From assembly GCA_024689285.1 (NCBI GenBank), contig JAILDR010000126.1:1-53024 (forward strand): a DNA stretch of 53,024 nt, in the 5' to 3' direction. A program made the position numbers and the translations under genes. The notes under the pieces were generated by a model. It searched no databases. It was not told the DNA's origin and worked only from the letters and a program-made list of their open reading frames with translations. Shown here in pieces: positions 35,763 to 43,126 of this stretch. Source of the stretch: Bacteroidales bacterium (GTDB lineage: Bacteria; Bacteroidota; Bacteroidia; Bacteroidales; F082). Numbering within the stretch: position 1 is the first letter of the stretch; each line of letters starts with the position of its first letter.

Positions 35763-37460
35763 TCAGTCGTTGGTTAATTTCCTATACCTGACTCTCGTAG
35801 GTTCTGTCTTTCCCAGGCGTTTAAGCTTGTTTTCCTCATAATCGGAATAGGAGCCCTCGAAGAAGAAAACATTGGAGTCGCCCTCGAAAGCGAGGATATG
35901 GGTACAGATTCTGTCAAGGAACCAGCGGTCGTGACTGATGATGACGGCACAGCCGGCAAAGTTTTCCAAACCTTCCTCGATGGCACGCAAGGTGTTCACG
36001 TCGATGTCGTTGGTAGGCTCATCAAGCAACAGCACATTGCCTTCTTCTTTCAACGCCAATGCCAGTTGCAAACGGTTTCGCTCACCACCCGACAACACGC
36101 CACAAAGCTTCTCCTGGTCGGCTCCAGAGAAATTGAAGCGAGAGAGATAAGCACGTGCATTCACATCACGATTGCCCACACGCATCAAATCCATACCACC
36201 ACTCACCACTTGAAACACAGTCTTGTTGGGGTCGATGCTGGTGTGCTGCTGGTCAACGTATGCCAACTTCACCGTTTCGCCCACCTCGAACGTACCACTA
36301 TCCGGCTTCTCCAAGCCCATGATGAGACGGAACAAGGTTGTCTTGCCGGCACCGTTTGGACCAATCACGCCCACGATGCCATTAGGAGGCAGGGTGAAGT
36401 TGAGGTCATCGTACAACAGCTTGTCGCCAAATGCTTTCGCTACATGATGAGCCTCAATCACCTTATTGCCCAAACGTGGACCATTCGGAATATAGATCTC
36501 CAGTTTCTCTTCTTTTTCCTTCACGTCGGCATTGAGCAGCTGTTCATAGGAGTTCAAGCGCGCCTTACCTTTGGCCTGACGGGCTTTCGGAGCCATGCGA
36601 ATCCATTCCAACTCTCGCTGTAAGGTTTTCTTACGCTTGCTCTCAGTCTTCTCCTCCTGTGCCATTCGCTGGGTCTTCTGCTCCAGCCAACTGCTGTAGT
36701 TACCCTTCCAAGGGATGCCCTCACCACGGTCCAGTTCGAGTATCCATCCTGCCACATGATCCAAGAAATAACGGTCGTGGGTTACGGCAATCACCGTTCC
36801 CTCATACTGTTGCAAGTGCTGCTCTAACCAGTCGATAGACTCGGCATCAAGATGGTTGGTAGGCTCATCAAGCAGCAGCACATCAGGTTTTTGCAGCAGT
36901 AGGCGGCACAGAGCCACACGTCTGCGTTCGCCACCACTCAGATGATCGCAAAGCTGCTCGCTGGGCGGACAGCGCAGGGCATCCATCGCTATCTCCAACT
37001 TCGAGTCAAGGTTCCAGGCATCTGTAGCGTCAATGATATCCTGCAATTCAGCCTGTCGAGCCATCAGTTTGTCCATCTTGTCAGGGTCTTCATAATACTC
37101 GGGCTCTCCAAATTTCAGGTTGATTTCCTCATATTCCTTCAATGCATTCACAGCATCGGCGGCCCCCTCCTGCACAATCTCTTTCACGGTTTTCTGCGGA
37201 TCGAGGTAGGGATCCTGCGGCAGATAGCCCACTGTATAGCCAGGGGAGAACACCACTTGCCCTTGGTACTGATTGTCCAGTCCGGCAATGATTTTCATCA
37301 AGGTAGATTTACCTGAGCCATTCAAACCGATGATGCCTATCTTCGCACCATAGAAAAATGACAGGTAAATGTTTTTCAATACTTGCTTGTTGGTTTGCCT
37401 GATTGTCTTGCTCAAGCCCACCATAGAAAAGATAATTTTCTTGTCGTCAACTGTTGCCAT
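35763..37460 (-). CDS. ettA: energy-dependent translational throttle protein EttA (ABC-F)
   Basis: 565 residues from the ATG at 37460 (MATVDDKKIIFSM); the longer in-frame start at 37514 falls in the minisatellite side and is not expected. Both ABC domains are present (GLNGSGKST and GPNGAGKTT; LSGGERRR and LSGGERNR; DEPTNHLDAESI and DEPTNDIDVNTL). The arm and P-site tRNA-interaction motif segment (about 245-320, with WIRMAPKARQAKGKARL) marks EttA rather than Uup. EttA binds the ribosome E site and gates elongation by ATP/ADP. The leader carries the 9-bp minisatellite. Confidence 0.93.
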   Translation of the reverse strand: MATVDDKKIIFSMVGLSKTIRQTNKQVLKNIYLSFFYGAKIGIIGLNGSGKSTLMKIIAGLDNQYQGQVVFSPGYTVGYLPQDPYLDPQKTVKEIVQEGAADAVNALKEYEEINLKFGEPEYYEDPDKMDKLMARQAELQDIIDATDAWNLDSKLEIAMDALRCPPSEQLCDHLSGGERRRVALCRLLLQKPDVLLLDEPTNHLDAESIDWLEQHLQQYEGTVIAVTHDRYFLDHVAGWILELDRGEGIPWKGNYSSWLEQKTQRMAQEEKTESKRKKTLQRELEWIRMAPKARQAKGKARLNSYEQLLNADVKEKEEKLEIYIPNGPRLGNKVIEAHHVAKAFGDKLLYDDLNFTLPPNGIVGVIGPNGAGKTTLFRLIMGLEKPDSGTFEVGETVKLAYVDQQHTSIDPNKTVFQVVSGGMDLMRVGNRDVNARAYLSRFNFSGADQEKLCGVLSGGERNRLQLALALKEEGNVLLLDEPTNDIDVNTLRAIEEGLENFAGCAVIISHDRWFLDRICTHILAFEGDSNVFFFEGSYSDYEENKLKRLGKTEPTRVRYRKLTND

Positions 37461-37497
37461 AGTATTTTTTGATTTATTATTTTCTCGATGGGGAATT

Positions 37498-37627
37498 ATG
37501 GGCGATTTGGGCAACTTGGGCTATTTGGGCGACTTGGGCGATTTGGGCGATTTGGGCTGGATGGGAAATAATCCCAAAGGATCCCATCAAGCCCATCAAG
37601 CCCATTCAGCCCATTAATCCCATCTCA
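37498..37627. repeat. 9-bp minisatellite in two opposed arrays
   Basis: Eight units of the type TTGGGCGAT from 37498 to 37569 are followed by five units of the type CCCATCAAG from 37583 to 37627, the reverse sense of the same 9-bp period. GGGCTGGATGGG (37554-37565) can pair with CCCATCAAGCCC (37583-37594) with one wobble, and the shared period allows a long imperfect stem. It lies between the four-helix gene, whose stop codon overlaps the last unit, and ettA. Confidence 0.8.
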
Positions 37628-38188
37628 CTTCCTATTCTTCTTCATCCATTCCACCCTCGCTTTATACATTTCCTCTTTTATTCCACCACGCTTTATAAAA
37701 TCACGCTTTTTCCACTCTATTAAGCCCCGCAATAACACATCACATTGATGAATCAACGTAATGGCGATATTTGCAATGGTTTCATCAGAGCGCACCTTTA
37801 TTTTCTCCCGATAGATGGCAGAATCAAGATGATTCTTGCAAAACTGGCGGGTTTGCACACACCTGGGGTCAGAATATGACCACTGTTCCAAACCACGAAC
37901 ACGCAAATAATCCTCATAATCCAGTAGCAACTCATGTAGCGAAGCCCTGTTCACATTCAGCAACTTCAGTTCCATCTCCCTTGATGTCACACCATCCACA
38001 TTGCCTTCCGCGAGATTCTGCTTTCCAGAACGAGCAGCCTGCACCATTTGGTCAATCGTACGGTCGCCTTTCTTCAGAAACTTGTTCGCAAAGAAGAACG
38101 TAATATCATAAATGCATTCCGCCTTCTGAAATGCCTTCAAAGTTCTGTAACCCGCATCCTGACGTATAAATTCCTTATTTTCTTTCAT
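37625..38188 (-). CDS. four-helix-bundle suffix-domain protein (23S rRNA intervening-type)
   Basis: 187 residues from the ATG at 38188 (MKENKEFIRQDAG), 26 nt from a TATCTTTG box, which excludes the longer frame to 38254. The helices around AECIYDITFFFANKFLKKGDRTIDQMVQAARSG-type sequence, the RSGKQNLAEG segment and the later LLLDYEDYL fit the four-helix-bundle suffix family, known from proteins related to those encoded in 23S rRNA intervening sequences. The function is unknown. Here it stands alone, beside ettA. Confidence 0.75.
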   Translation of the reverse strand: MKENKEFIRQDAGYRTLKAFQKAECIYDITFFFANKFLKKGDRTIDQMVQAARSGKQNLAEGNVDGVTSREMELKLLNVNRASLHELLLDYEDYLRVRGLEQWSYSDPRCVQTRQFCKNHLDSAIYREKIKVRSDETIANIAITLIHQCDVLLRGLIEWKKRDFIKRGGIKEEMYKARVEWMKKNRK

Positions 38189-38213
38189 AATCCAAGCATT
38201 GTTATTTTTTCTG

Positions 38214-38221
38214 CAAAGATA
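38214..38221 (-). promoter_or_regulatory. -7 promoter box for the four-helix protein
   Basis: The complement reads TATCTTTG, 26 nt before the ATG at 38188. Divergent from the box at 38244. Confidence 0.55.
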
Positions 38222-38243
38222 GTGAATTATTCTGAGATTTCCA

Positions 38244-38251
38244 TATCTTTG
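38244..38251 (+). promoter_or_regulatory. -7 promoter box for the symporter gene
   Basis: TATCTTTG, 23 nt before the ATG at 38275. Together with the box at 38214 it forms a back-to-back pair only about 22 bp apart. Confidence 0.55.
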
Positions 38252-38274
38252 CACTCCATAAGTCGAGAAAAAAA

Positions 38275-39696
38275 ATGATAATAGCAGCTACTGTGTTGAT
38301 TTACTTCGCTGTTTTGTGGTCGGTGAGTCGCCTGACTGCCCGCCAGAGCAGCAACGAAGCATTTTTCCGTGCCGAACGGAAGTCGCCTTGGTATATGGTG
38401 GCATTTGGCATGATCGGTGCTTCGATATCAGGCGTGAGTTTCATTTCCGTACCAGGCATGCCTGTTCTCATCAACATGTATTACCTGCAGATGTGTCTGG
38501 GATTCATCTTGGGCTACTTCGCCATTGCCTACATTCTGCTACCGATTTACTATAAGCTGAACCTTACCACCATCTATAGCTACTTGCGCGAACGTTTAGG
38601 CATAAAGGCATATAAGACAGGAGCATCATTCTTCCTGCTGAGCAAAATGACACGAGCTGCTGTGAGCTTCTATGTGGTTTGCATGCTGCTGCAACGTTTT
38701 GTGTTCGAGCCTCTACGCATACCATTCTTTATCACTGTAGTGGGCATGGTGGCACTTATCTGGCTCTATACACATCGGGGAGGTGTGAAGACTTTGGTAT
38801 GGACTGACACTTTCCAGACATTCTGTCTTTTTGGTGCCCTGATACTGATTATCTGGCAAGTGGCAAATGCGTTGGGACTGAGCCTCAGCGAAGCAATCAA
38901 AGCTGTCAAGGAGAGTCCCTATAGTCAAGTGTTCCTCTTCGACGACTGGCTCTCGAAGCAGAACTTCTGGAAACAGTTCCTAAGTGGTATATTTGTGGTG
39001 ATTGTGATGACAGGGCTCGATCAGGACATGATGCAGAAGAACCTTACCTGCAAGACTTTGCGGGAAGCGCAGAAAGACATGTGCACCTATGGATTCTTTT
39101 TTGTGCCAGCCAACCTGTTGTTTCTCTCGTTGGGTGTGTTGCTCATCATGCTGACTCAACAGCAAGGACTTGCCATACCAGCCAATACCGACGATTTACT
39201 GCCCATGTTTGCCGCTTCCGGTCAATTGGGCACTTCCGTTACCATATTATTTACCATAGGCATTGTGGCTGCCTGCTTTAGTAGTGCCGACTCAGCCTTA
39301 ACTGCCCTCACCACCAGTTTTTGTGTGGATATCAAAGAGAAGCCACACGATGAAAGGTTGCGTCGTAGGGCCCACATTGGCATTTGCCTGATGTTTGCAG
39401 CCTTCATTCTGCTGTTCCATTCAATTAACAGCACCAATGTGATTGATGCCATTTATACGCTTTGCTCCTATACATACGGGCCTCTATTGGGCTTATTTGC
39501 CTTTGGTTTGCTCACCAAACGCACGCCAAATGACCGTTTTGTGCCCTATATCGCCTTGGCATCGCCTATCATCTGTTTCCTGATTGACAACCTCACCACA
39601 CATTTCACAGGCTACACTTTCGGTTATGAACTGCTGATGCTAAACGGATTACTTACCTTCGCAGGACTTTGGGCTGCAAGCCGACGAATTATATGA
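38275..39696 (+). CDS. sodium:solute symporter (SSS family)
   Basis: 473 residues with about 13 membrane helices. Family segments include FFRAERKSPWYMVAFGMIGASISG at the start of the sequence, the GLDQDMMQKN loop and the sodium-site helix AACFSSADSALTALTTSF. The substrate cannot be assigned; relatives carry sugars, amino acids or sialic acid. The gene stands alone with its own promoter. Confidence 0.88.
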   Translation: MIIAATVLIYFAVLWSVSRLTARQSSNEAFFRAERKSPWYMVAFGMIGASISGVSFISVPGMPVLINMYYLQMCLGFILGYFAIAYILLPIYYKLNLTTIYSYLRERLGIKAYKTGASFFLLSKMTRAAVSFYVVCMLLQRFVFEPLRIPFFITVVGMVALIWLYTHRGGVKTLVWTDTFQTFCLFGALILIIWQVANALGLSLSEAIKAVKESPYSQVFLFDDWLSKQNFWKQFLSGIFVVIVMTGLDQDMMQKNLTCKTLREAQKDMCTYGFFFVPANLLFLSLGVLLIMLTQQQGLAIPANTDDLLPMFAASGQLGTSVTILFTIGIVAACFSSADSALTALTTSFCVDIKEKPHDERLRRRAHIGICLMFAAFILLFHSINSTNVIDAIYTLCSYTYGPLLGLFAFGLLTKRTPNDRFVPYIALASPIICFLIDNLTTHFTGYTFGYELLMLNGLLTFAGLWAASRRII

Positions 39697-39792
39697 CTTG
39701 CTACCATTAACATTAACAATTGCCAGAATTAATGCTGACAAACAATGATTTCTTACGGCATCCTCCGATTTGCAAGATTCAAGACTATTTTG

Positions 39793-39800
39793 TAACTTTG
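39793..39800 (+). promoter_or_regulatory. -7 promoter box for the lysine-rich small protein
   Basis: TAACTTTG, 27 nt before the ATG at 39828, which decides that start over longer frames. Confidence 0.5.
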
Positions 39801-39827
39801 CACTGTAATCTTCAAACAACAGCATTT

Positions 39828-40229
39828 ATGGCAACAACCAAGACATCAACAACCCAAAAGAAGACCACTGCGAAGAAGTCTTCCTCCACCACAACAAAGA
39901 AGTCATCCACATCCTCTACCAGGAAAAAGAGAAAGACTTCAGGCACCCAGATCATTCCAGGAGTGAGCATCAACATCTCATGGAAGAGGCTGCTTGGCAT
40001 CACCAAGCTGAAGCAATGGTTCACCAAAAAGACTGGCATTCCAACCACTGAGGCTGGACTTCAGCGAAAAATCGGCAAATGGGCCATCGACCTGATAACC
40101 GGGAAGGGGAAAGACAAAGAGCAGAAGAAGACAGAAAAGTTTTCTGACAATGGCAATGCAACGAATGGAAGCATAACAACCCCTCCAACTGGCAGTTTTA
40201 TTGATACAAATCAAGAAAATGCGCAATAA
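39828..40229 (+). CDS. small protein with a lysine/threonine/serine tail
   Basis: 133 residues from the ATG at 39828, set by the TAACTTTG box 27 nt upstream. Residues 2-38 are almost only Lys, Thr, Ser and Ala, the mature part is hydrophilic with WKRLLGITKLKQWFTKKTGIP and an acidic/polar end. No signal peptide. I recognise no family. The tail looks like those of histone H1-like or other nucleic-acid-binding proteins, which is only a compositional hint. Confidence 0.6.
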   Translation: MATTKTSTTQKKTTAKKSSSTTTKKSSTSSTRKKRKTSGTQIIPGVSINISWKRLLGITKLKQWFTKKTGIPTTEAGLQRKIGKWAIDLITGKGKDKEQKKTEKFSDNGNATNGSITTPPTGSFIDTNQENAQ

Positions 40230-40287
40230 TTTCTTAATATTATAAAAAATTTGATGGGATTATAGTGGATTTTTTAAAAAAATTACC

Positions 40288-40295
40288 TAACTTTG
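40288..40295 (+). promoter_or_regulatory. -7 promoter box for the Tat-exported oxidoreductase
   Basis: TAACTTTG, 40 nt before the ATG at 40336, after an A/T-rich stretch. Confidence 0.55.
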
Positions 40296-40335
40296 GAGTC
40301 GATTATGAATTTTTATCATTTTTATTAACGATAAC

Positions 40336-41862
40336 ATGAAAGAAAAGAACGGAATTTCAAGAAGAGACTTCCTGAGCTACTCAGCTCTGGGTCTGGCCAG
40401 CTTGACCATTTTACCAAGCTGGGCTAATTCTAATGGTGTGAAGGTTGCTCCAAGTGACCGTGTAGTTTTAGGTTTCATCGGCTTAGGCCAGCAGGCACTG
40501 AACGACTTCGGTGGCTTCGCAGGTTGCGACGGTGTTCAGGTAGCAGCTTGCTGCGACGTTGACACTAACAAGACTGAGCGTTTCCGCAGAAGAATCGCAC
40601 AGTGGCAGAGCCAGAAGGGCATGAACGAGCGTTGCGACAAGTACGAGAACTATGAGGACTTGCTGGAGCGTAAGGACATCGATGCTGTTGAGGTTGCATC
40701 TCCAGACCACTGGCATGCACTGCAGGCAATTCACGCTTGCCAGGCTGGCAAGGACGTTTACTGCCAGAAGCCTTTGACTTACACCATTACTGAGGCTTAC
40801 GCTGTTGAAGCAGCTGTACGTCGCAACAAGCGTGTATTCCAGGTAGGTAGCCAGCAGCGTTCAAGCGGCGAGTTCCAGAAGGCTATCGAGCTGATTCAGG
40901 CTGGTAAGATCGGTCACGTAGAGAAGATCTACTCAAAGGTAGGTGATCCTCCACGTCCAATCGAGAAGATGTATGAGGAGTTCGGTGGCGTGCAGAAGAT
41001 TCCTGCAAACCTGAACTTCAACCTGTGGCTCGGCCCGTTGAACGATCCTAAGATCGAGTACAACGACCAGCTGTGTCCTCCTATCACACTGGAAGAGTCA
41101 ACTGTTAAGAACGGTAAGACTGTTGTAACAGTGGCTGAGAAGCGTGAGGCATTCTGGGGCGCATGGCGTTGGTATCGTGAGACCGGTAACGGTTATACCG
41201 CTGACTGGGGTGCTCACATGCACGACATCGCTAATGCTGCTATGGGTTACGATGGCTTGCAGCCAGTTGAATACTTCCCAAGAGGCACTTGGGGCGAGGG
41301 CGAAGCTTACTCAGCTAAGTATCCAAACGGCACCATCCTGATGGAGCATGCATATCTGACCAAGGACATGGACGGTGAGGACAATCCTAACGCACAGGGT
41401 CTGAAGTTCATCGGTACCAAGGGTTGGATCAACGTAGCTCGTGGTTATCTGGAGTGCTCAGACAACTCACTCGTTCCTGAGAACCTGCGTGGCAACAAGC
41501 CTCGTATGATGACTGCTGAGGAGCGTGCTAGAATGTTTGAGGAATATGCTAAGCGTGCTGCTCAGGCAGAGCGTGGTGGTCAGCGTCAGGCTGCTCGTAA
41601 CTTCGAGACCAGCTCACCTCACATGCAGAACTTCATCGACTGCGTTCGCAGCCGTCAGAACCCAATTGCTCCTGTTGAGGCTGGTACAAGCTCTGCAGTA
41701 TTCTGCTGCTTGTGCAACATCGCATACGAGCTGGGTCGTCCAGTGAAGTGGAATCCTGCTACTCGTTCATTCGTTGACGATAAGGAAGCTGCAGCTCACC
41801 GTCTGTACTACTATGAGTATCGTCATCCTTACGAGTTGCCATATCTTGACAAGCGTTGCTAA
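40336..41862 (+). CDS. Tat-exported Gfo/Idh/MocA-family oxidoreductase
   Basis: 508 residues. A twin-arginine signal (ISRRDFLSYSALGLASL, RR at 9-10) predicts Tat export. The NAD-binding domain (from about residue 40) has VVLGFIGLGQQALNDF and VAACCDVDTNK, then the EVASPDHWHALQAIHACQAGKDVYCQKPLTYT block with the catalytic Lys in EKP-like form (QKP here). The substrate is a sugar or cyclitol derivative by family. Codon choice is strongly biased to GCT, GGT, CGT and AAC, unlike the neighbours, which fits high expression. A strong terminator follows. Confidence 0.88.
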   Translation: MKEKNGISRRDFLSYSALGLASLTILPSWANSNGVKVAPSDRVVLGFIGLGQQALNDFGGFAGCDGVQVAACCDVDTNKTERFRRRIAQWQSQKGMNERCDKYENYEDLLERKDIDAVEVASPDHWHALQAIHACQAGKDVYCQKPLTYTITEAYAVEAAVRRNKRVFQVGSQQRSSGEFQKAIELIQAGKIGHVEKIYSKVGDPPRPIEKMYEEFGGVQKIPANLNFNLWLGPLNDPKIEYNDQLCPPITLEESTVKNGKTVVTVAEKREAFWGAWRWYRETGNGYTADWGAHMHDIANAAMGYDGLQPVEYFPRGTWGEGEAYSAKYPNGTILMEHAYLTKDMDGEDNPNAQGLKFIGTKGWINVARGYLECSDNSLVPENLRGNKPRMMTAEERARMFEEYAKRAAQAERGGQRQAARNFETSSPHMQNFIDCVRSRQNPIAPVEAGTSSAVFCCLCNIAYELGRPVKWNPATRSFVDDKEAAAHRLYYYEYRHPYELPYLDKRC

Positions 41863-41888
41863 TAACCTGATAACAGGATATAATCAAA

Positions 41889-41923
41889 AAGTCCCCGAGG
41901 AGAAAGTCTTCGGGGACTTTTTT
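41889..41923 (+). terminator. rho-independent terminator after the Tat oxidoreductase
   Basis: GTCCCCGA (41891-41898) pairs with TCGGGGAC (41910-41917), followed by six T. The upstream A-run also extends the stem. Confidence 0.9.
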
Positions 41924-41947
41924 CTTGCTTATGTCTGTTTTATTTAT

Positions 41948-41955
41948 TATTTTTG
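41948..41955 (+). promoter_or_regulatory. -7 promoter box for the Crp/Fnr gene
   Basis: TATTTTTG, matching TAnnTTTG, 22 nt before the ATG at 41978. Confidence 0.5.
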
Positions 41956-41977
41956 CATCAAATAAAATGAGTGTTTT

Positions 41978-42571
41978 ATGGCAACAAAGCAAGCTAAGAC
42001 TGCTCTTGAGATAGCTCGTGAAATGACCGAACGCTTCACTCATCTCAACGATGAGGATCTGCAAGCGTTGGCTGAAATATTAGTACGTAAGGAGGTGAAA
42101 CGAGGAGAGATCTTCATCCCCGACGGTATTATCTGTCGCGACCACATCTATGTGGAGAAAGGATTAGTGCGCCAGTATTATTACAAGAACGGGCATGATG
42201 TGACCGAGCATTTCTCATCCGAGGGCGATGTGGTGATGAGCATCGAGAGTCTCTATGCAGGAGTGACCAACCATCTTTTGGCAGAAGCTTTGGAGCCTTG
42301 CATTTTATGGTATATCAATTACAAACAATTCATCGATTTGGTGGAGCGCTCGTTCGGCATTGCCCGCTACTACCGTGTATTCCAAGAGGATGACCTGATC
42401 ATTACCCAACACAAAGCCGATGCCTTCCGCTTCGAGAGTTCACGTGAACGCTACGAACGCTTCGTGAAGGAATACCCAGAAGCAGCCAAACGAGCTCCTC
42501 TGCAGCACATTGCCTCCTACTTGCTGATGACTCCAGAGACACTGAGTCGCATCAGGGCAGGGTCAATTTAA
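41978..42571 (+). CDS. Crp/Fnr-family transcriptional regulator
   Basis: 197 residues: an N-terminal cyclic-nucleotide-binding-type beta-roll (about 20-115, FIPDGIICRDHIYVEKGLVRQYYYKNG-type) and a C-terminal HTH (about 172-197). The recognition helix TPETLSRIR has Glu187, Ser190 and Arg191, the E-x-x-S-R that FNR uses to read TTGA. Only two cysteines, C53 and C108, exist, so an FNR-type iron-sulfur cluster is unlikely and the ligand is unknown. The protein ends right after the recognition helix, which is usual for Bacteroidota members. Its stop abuts the convergent VOC gene. Confidence 0.85.
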   Translation: MATKQAKTALEIAREMTERFTHLNDEDLQALAEILVRKEVKRGEIFIPDGIICRDHIYVEKGLVRQYYYKNGHDVTEHFSSEGDVVMSIESLYAGVTNHLLAEALEPCILWYINYKQFIDLVERSFGIARYYRVFQEDDLIITQHKADAFRFESSRERYERFVKEYPEAAKRAPLQHIASYLLMTPETLSRIRAGSI

Positions 42572-42970
42572 TCAAACAGTTACTTCTATCAGAATCTTCT
42601 CTGGCCCCACAATGCAACTTTCATAATAGCCATCGCCCGTAGTTCGAGGACCACTTAACACCTGATAGCCAGTATCCTTGAGCTGTAAGGTCAGTGAATC
42701 CACTCGCTCCTTGCTACCCACTGAAATTGACAAATGGATATAACCCAAATGGCAATACTCATCCCCTGGTTGTCTCTCCACATCAGGACGGTGCATAATC
42801 TCCAATCTTGCCCCACCTTCAGGGAAGCTGAGGATGTAAGTCTTCAATCCTGTGCGCTTATTATGATAAAGTTCATTGGGTTGAGCGCCAAAGAAGTGCA
42901 TGAAGAAAGCCTTCATGCCTTCTAAGTCGCTACAGAATAATGCAACGTGATCTATCTTCATTTTCGTCAT
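42572..42970 (-). CDS. VOC-family (glyoxalase-like) protein
   Basis: About 132 residues from the ATG at 42970 (or 42961, MKIDHVALFC). The fold has the glyoxalase/bleomycin-resistance pattern: KIDHVALFCSDLE, then FFGAQ, HLGYIHLSISVG and the C-terminal EKILIEVTV, with His/Glu at the positions that bind metal in VOC enzymes. The reaction is unassigned. It is divergent from the TonB receptor, so the FNR-like boxes between them could affect both. Confidence 0.8.
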   Translation of the reverse strand: MTKMKIDHVALFCSDLEGMKAFFMHFFGAQPNELYHNKRTGLKTYILSFPEGGARLEIMHRPDVERQPGDEYCHLGYIHLSISVGSKERVDSLTLQLKDTGYQVLSGPRTTGDGYYESCIVGPEKILIEVTV

Positions 42971-43017
42971 TAAGTTATTAGCGTTTGCAAAATAACGGCT
43001 TTTGTCGTAGCTGTCAA

Positions 43018-43031
43018 TTGACATATATCAA
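43018..43031. promoter_or_regulatory. FNR/CRP-like box 1
   Basis: TTGACATATATCAA, TTGAC-N4-ATCAA, one base off the FNR consensus. It lies between the VOC gene and the TonB receptor gene. Confidence 0.55.
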
Positions 43032-43055
43032 GAAAACGATTGGAGGTACAAATAA

Positions 43056-43069
43056 TTGACATATATCAA
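43056..43069. promoter_or_regulatory. FNR/CRP-like box 2
   Basis: A second identical TTGACATATATCAA, 38 bp from the first. Its centre is about 43 bp before the start expected from the TACCTTTG box at 43092-43099, close to the usual class II activator position. Confidence 0.6.
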
Positions 43070-43091
43070 TTGTATTAAATATATAAAGGTG

Positions 43092-43099
43092 TACCTTTG
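43092..43099 (+). promoter_or_regulatory. -7 promoter box for the TonB receptor
   Basis: TACCTTTG, 27 nt before the ATG at 43127; it shows that the in-frame start at 43097 is not used. Confidence 0.6.
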
Positions 43100-43126
43100 C
43101 ATCATGAAACTAAAAATACTGAACGA

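Noticed and set aside
37369..37617. Open frame translating the 9-bp repeat as L-G-D-L-G-D
   Set aside because: It overlaps the ettA start on the opposite strand and comes from a 9-bp (three-codon) repeat that stays open in all frames; likely not a protein.
41978..42571. Crp/Fnr gene truncated at its HTH
   Set aside because: Family members in Bacteroidota often end just after the recognition helix; the domain looks complete.
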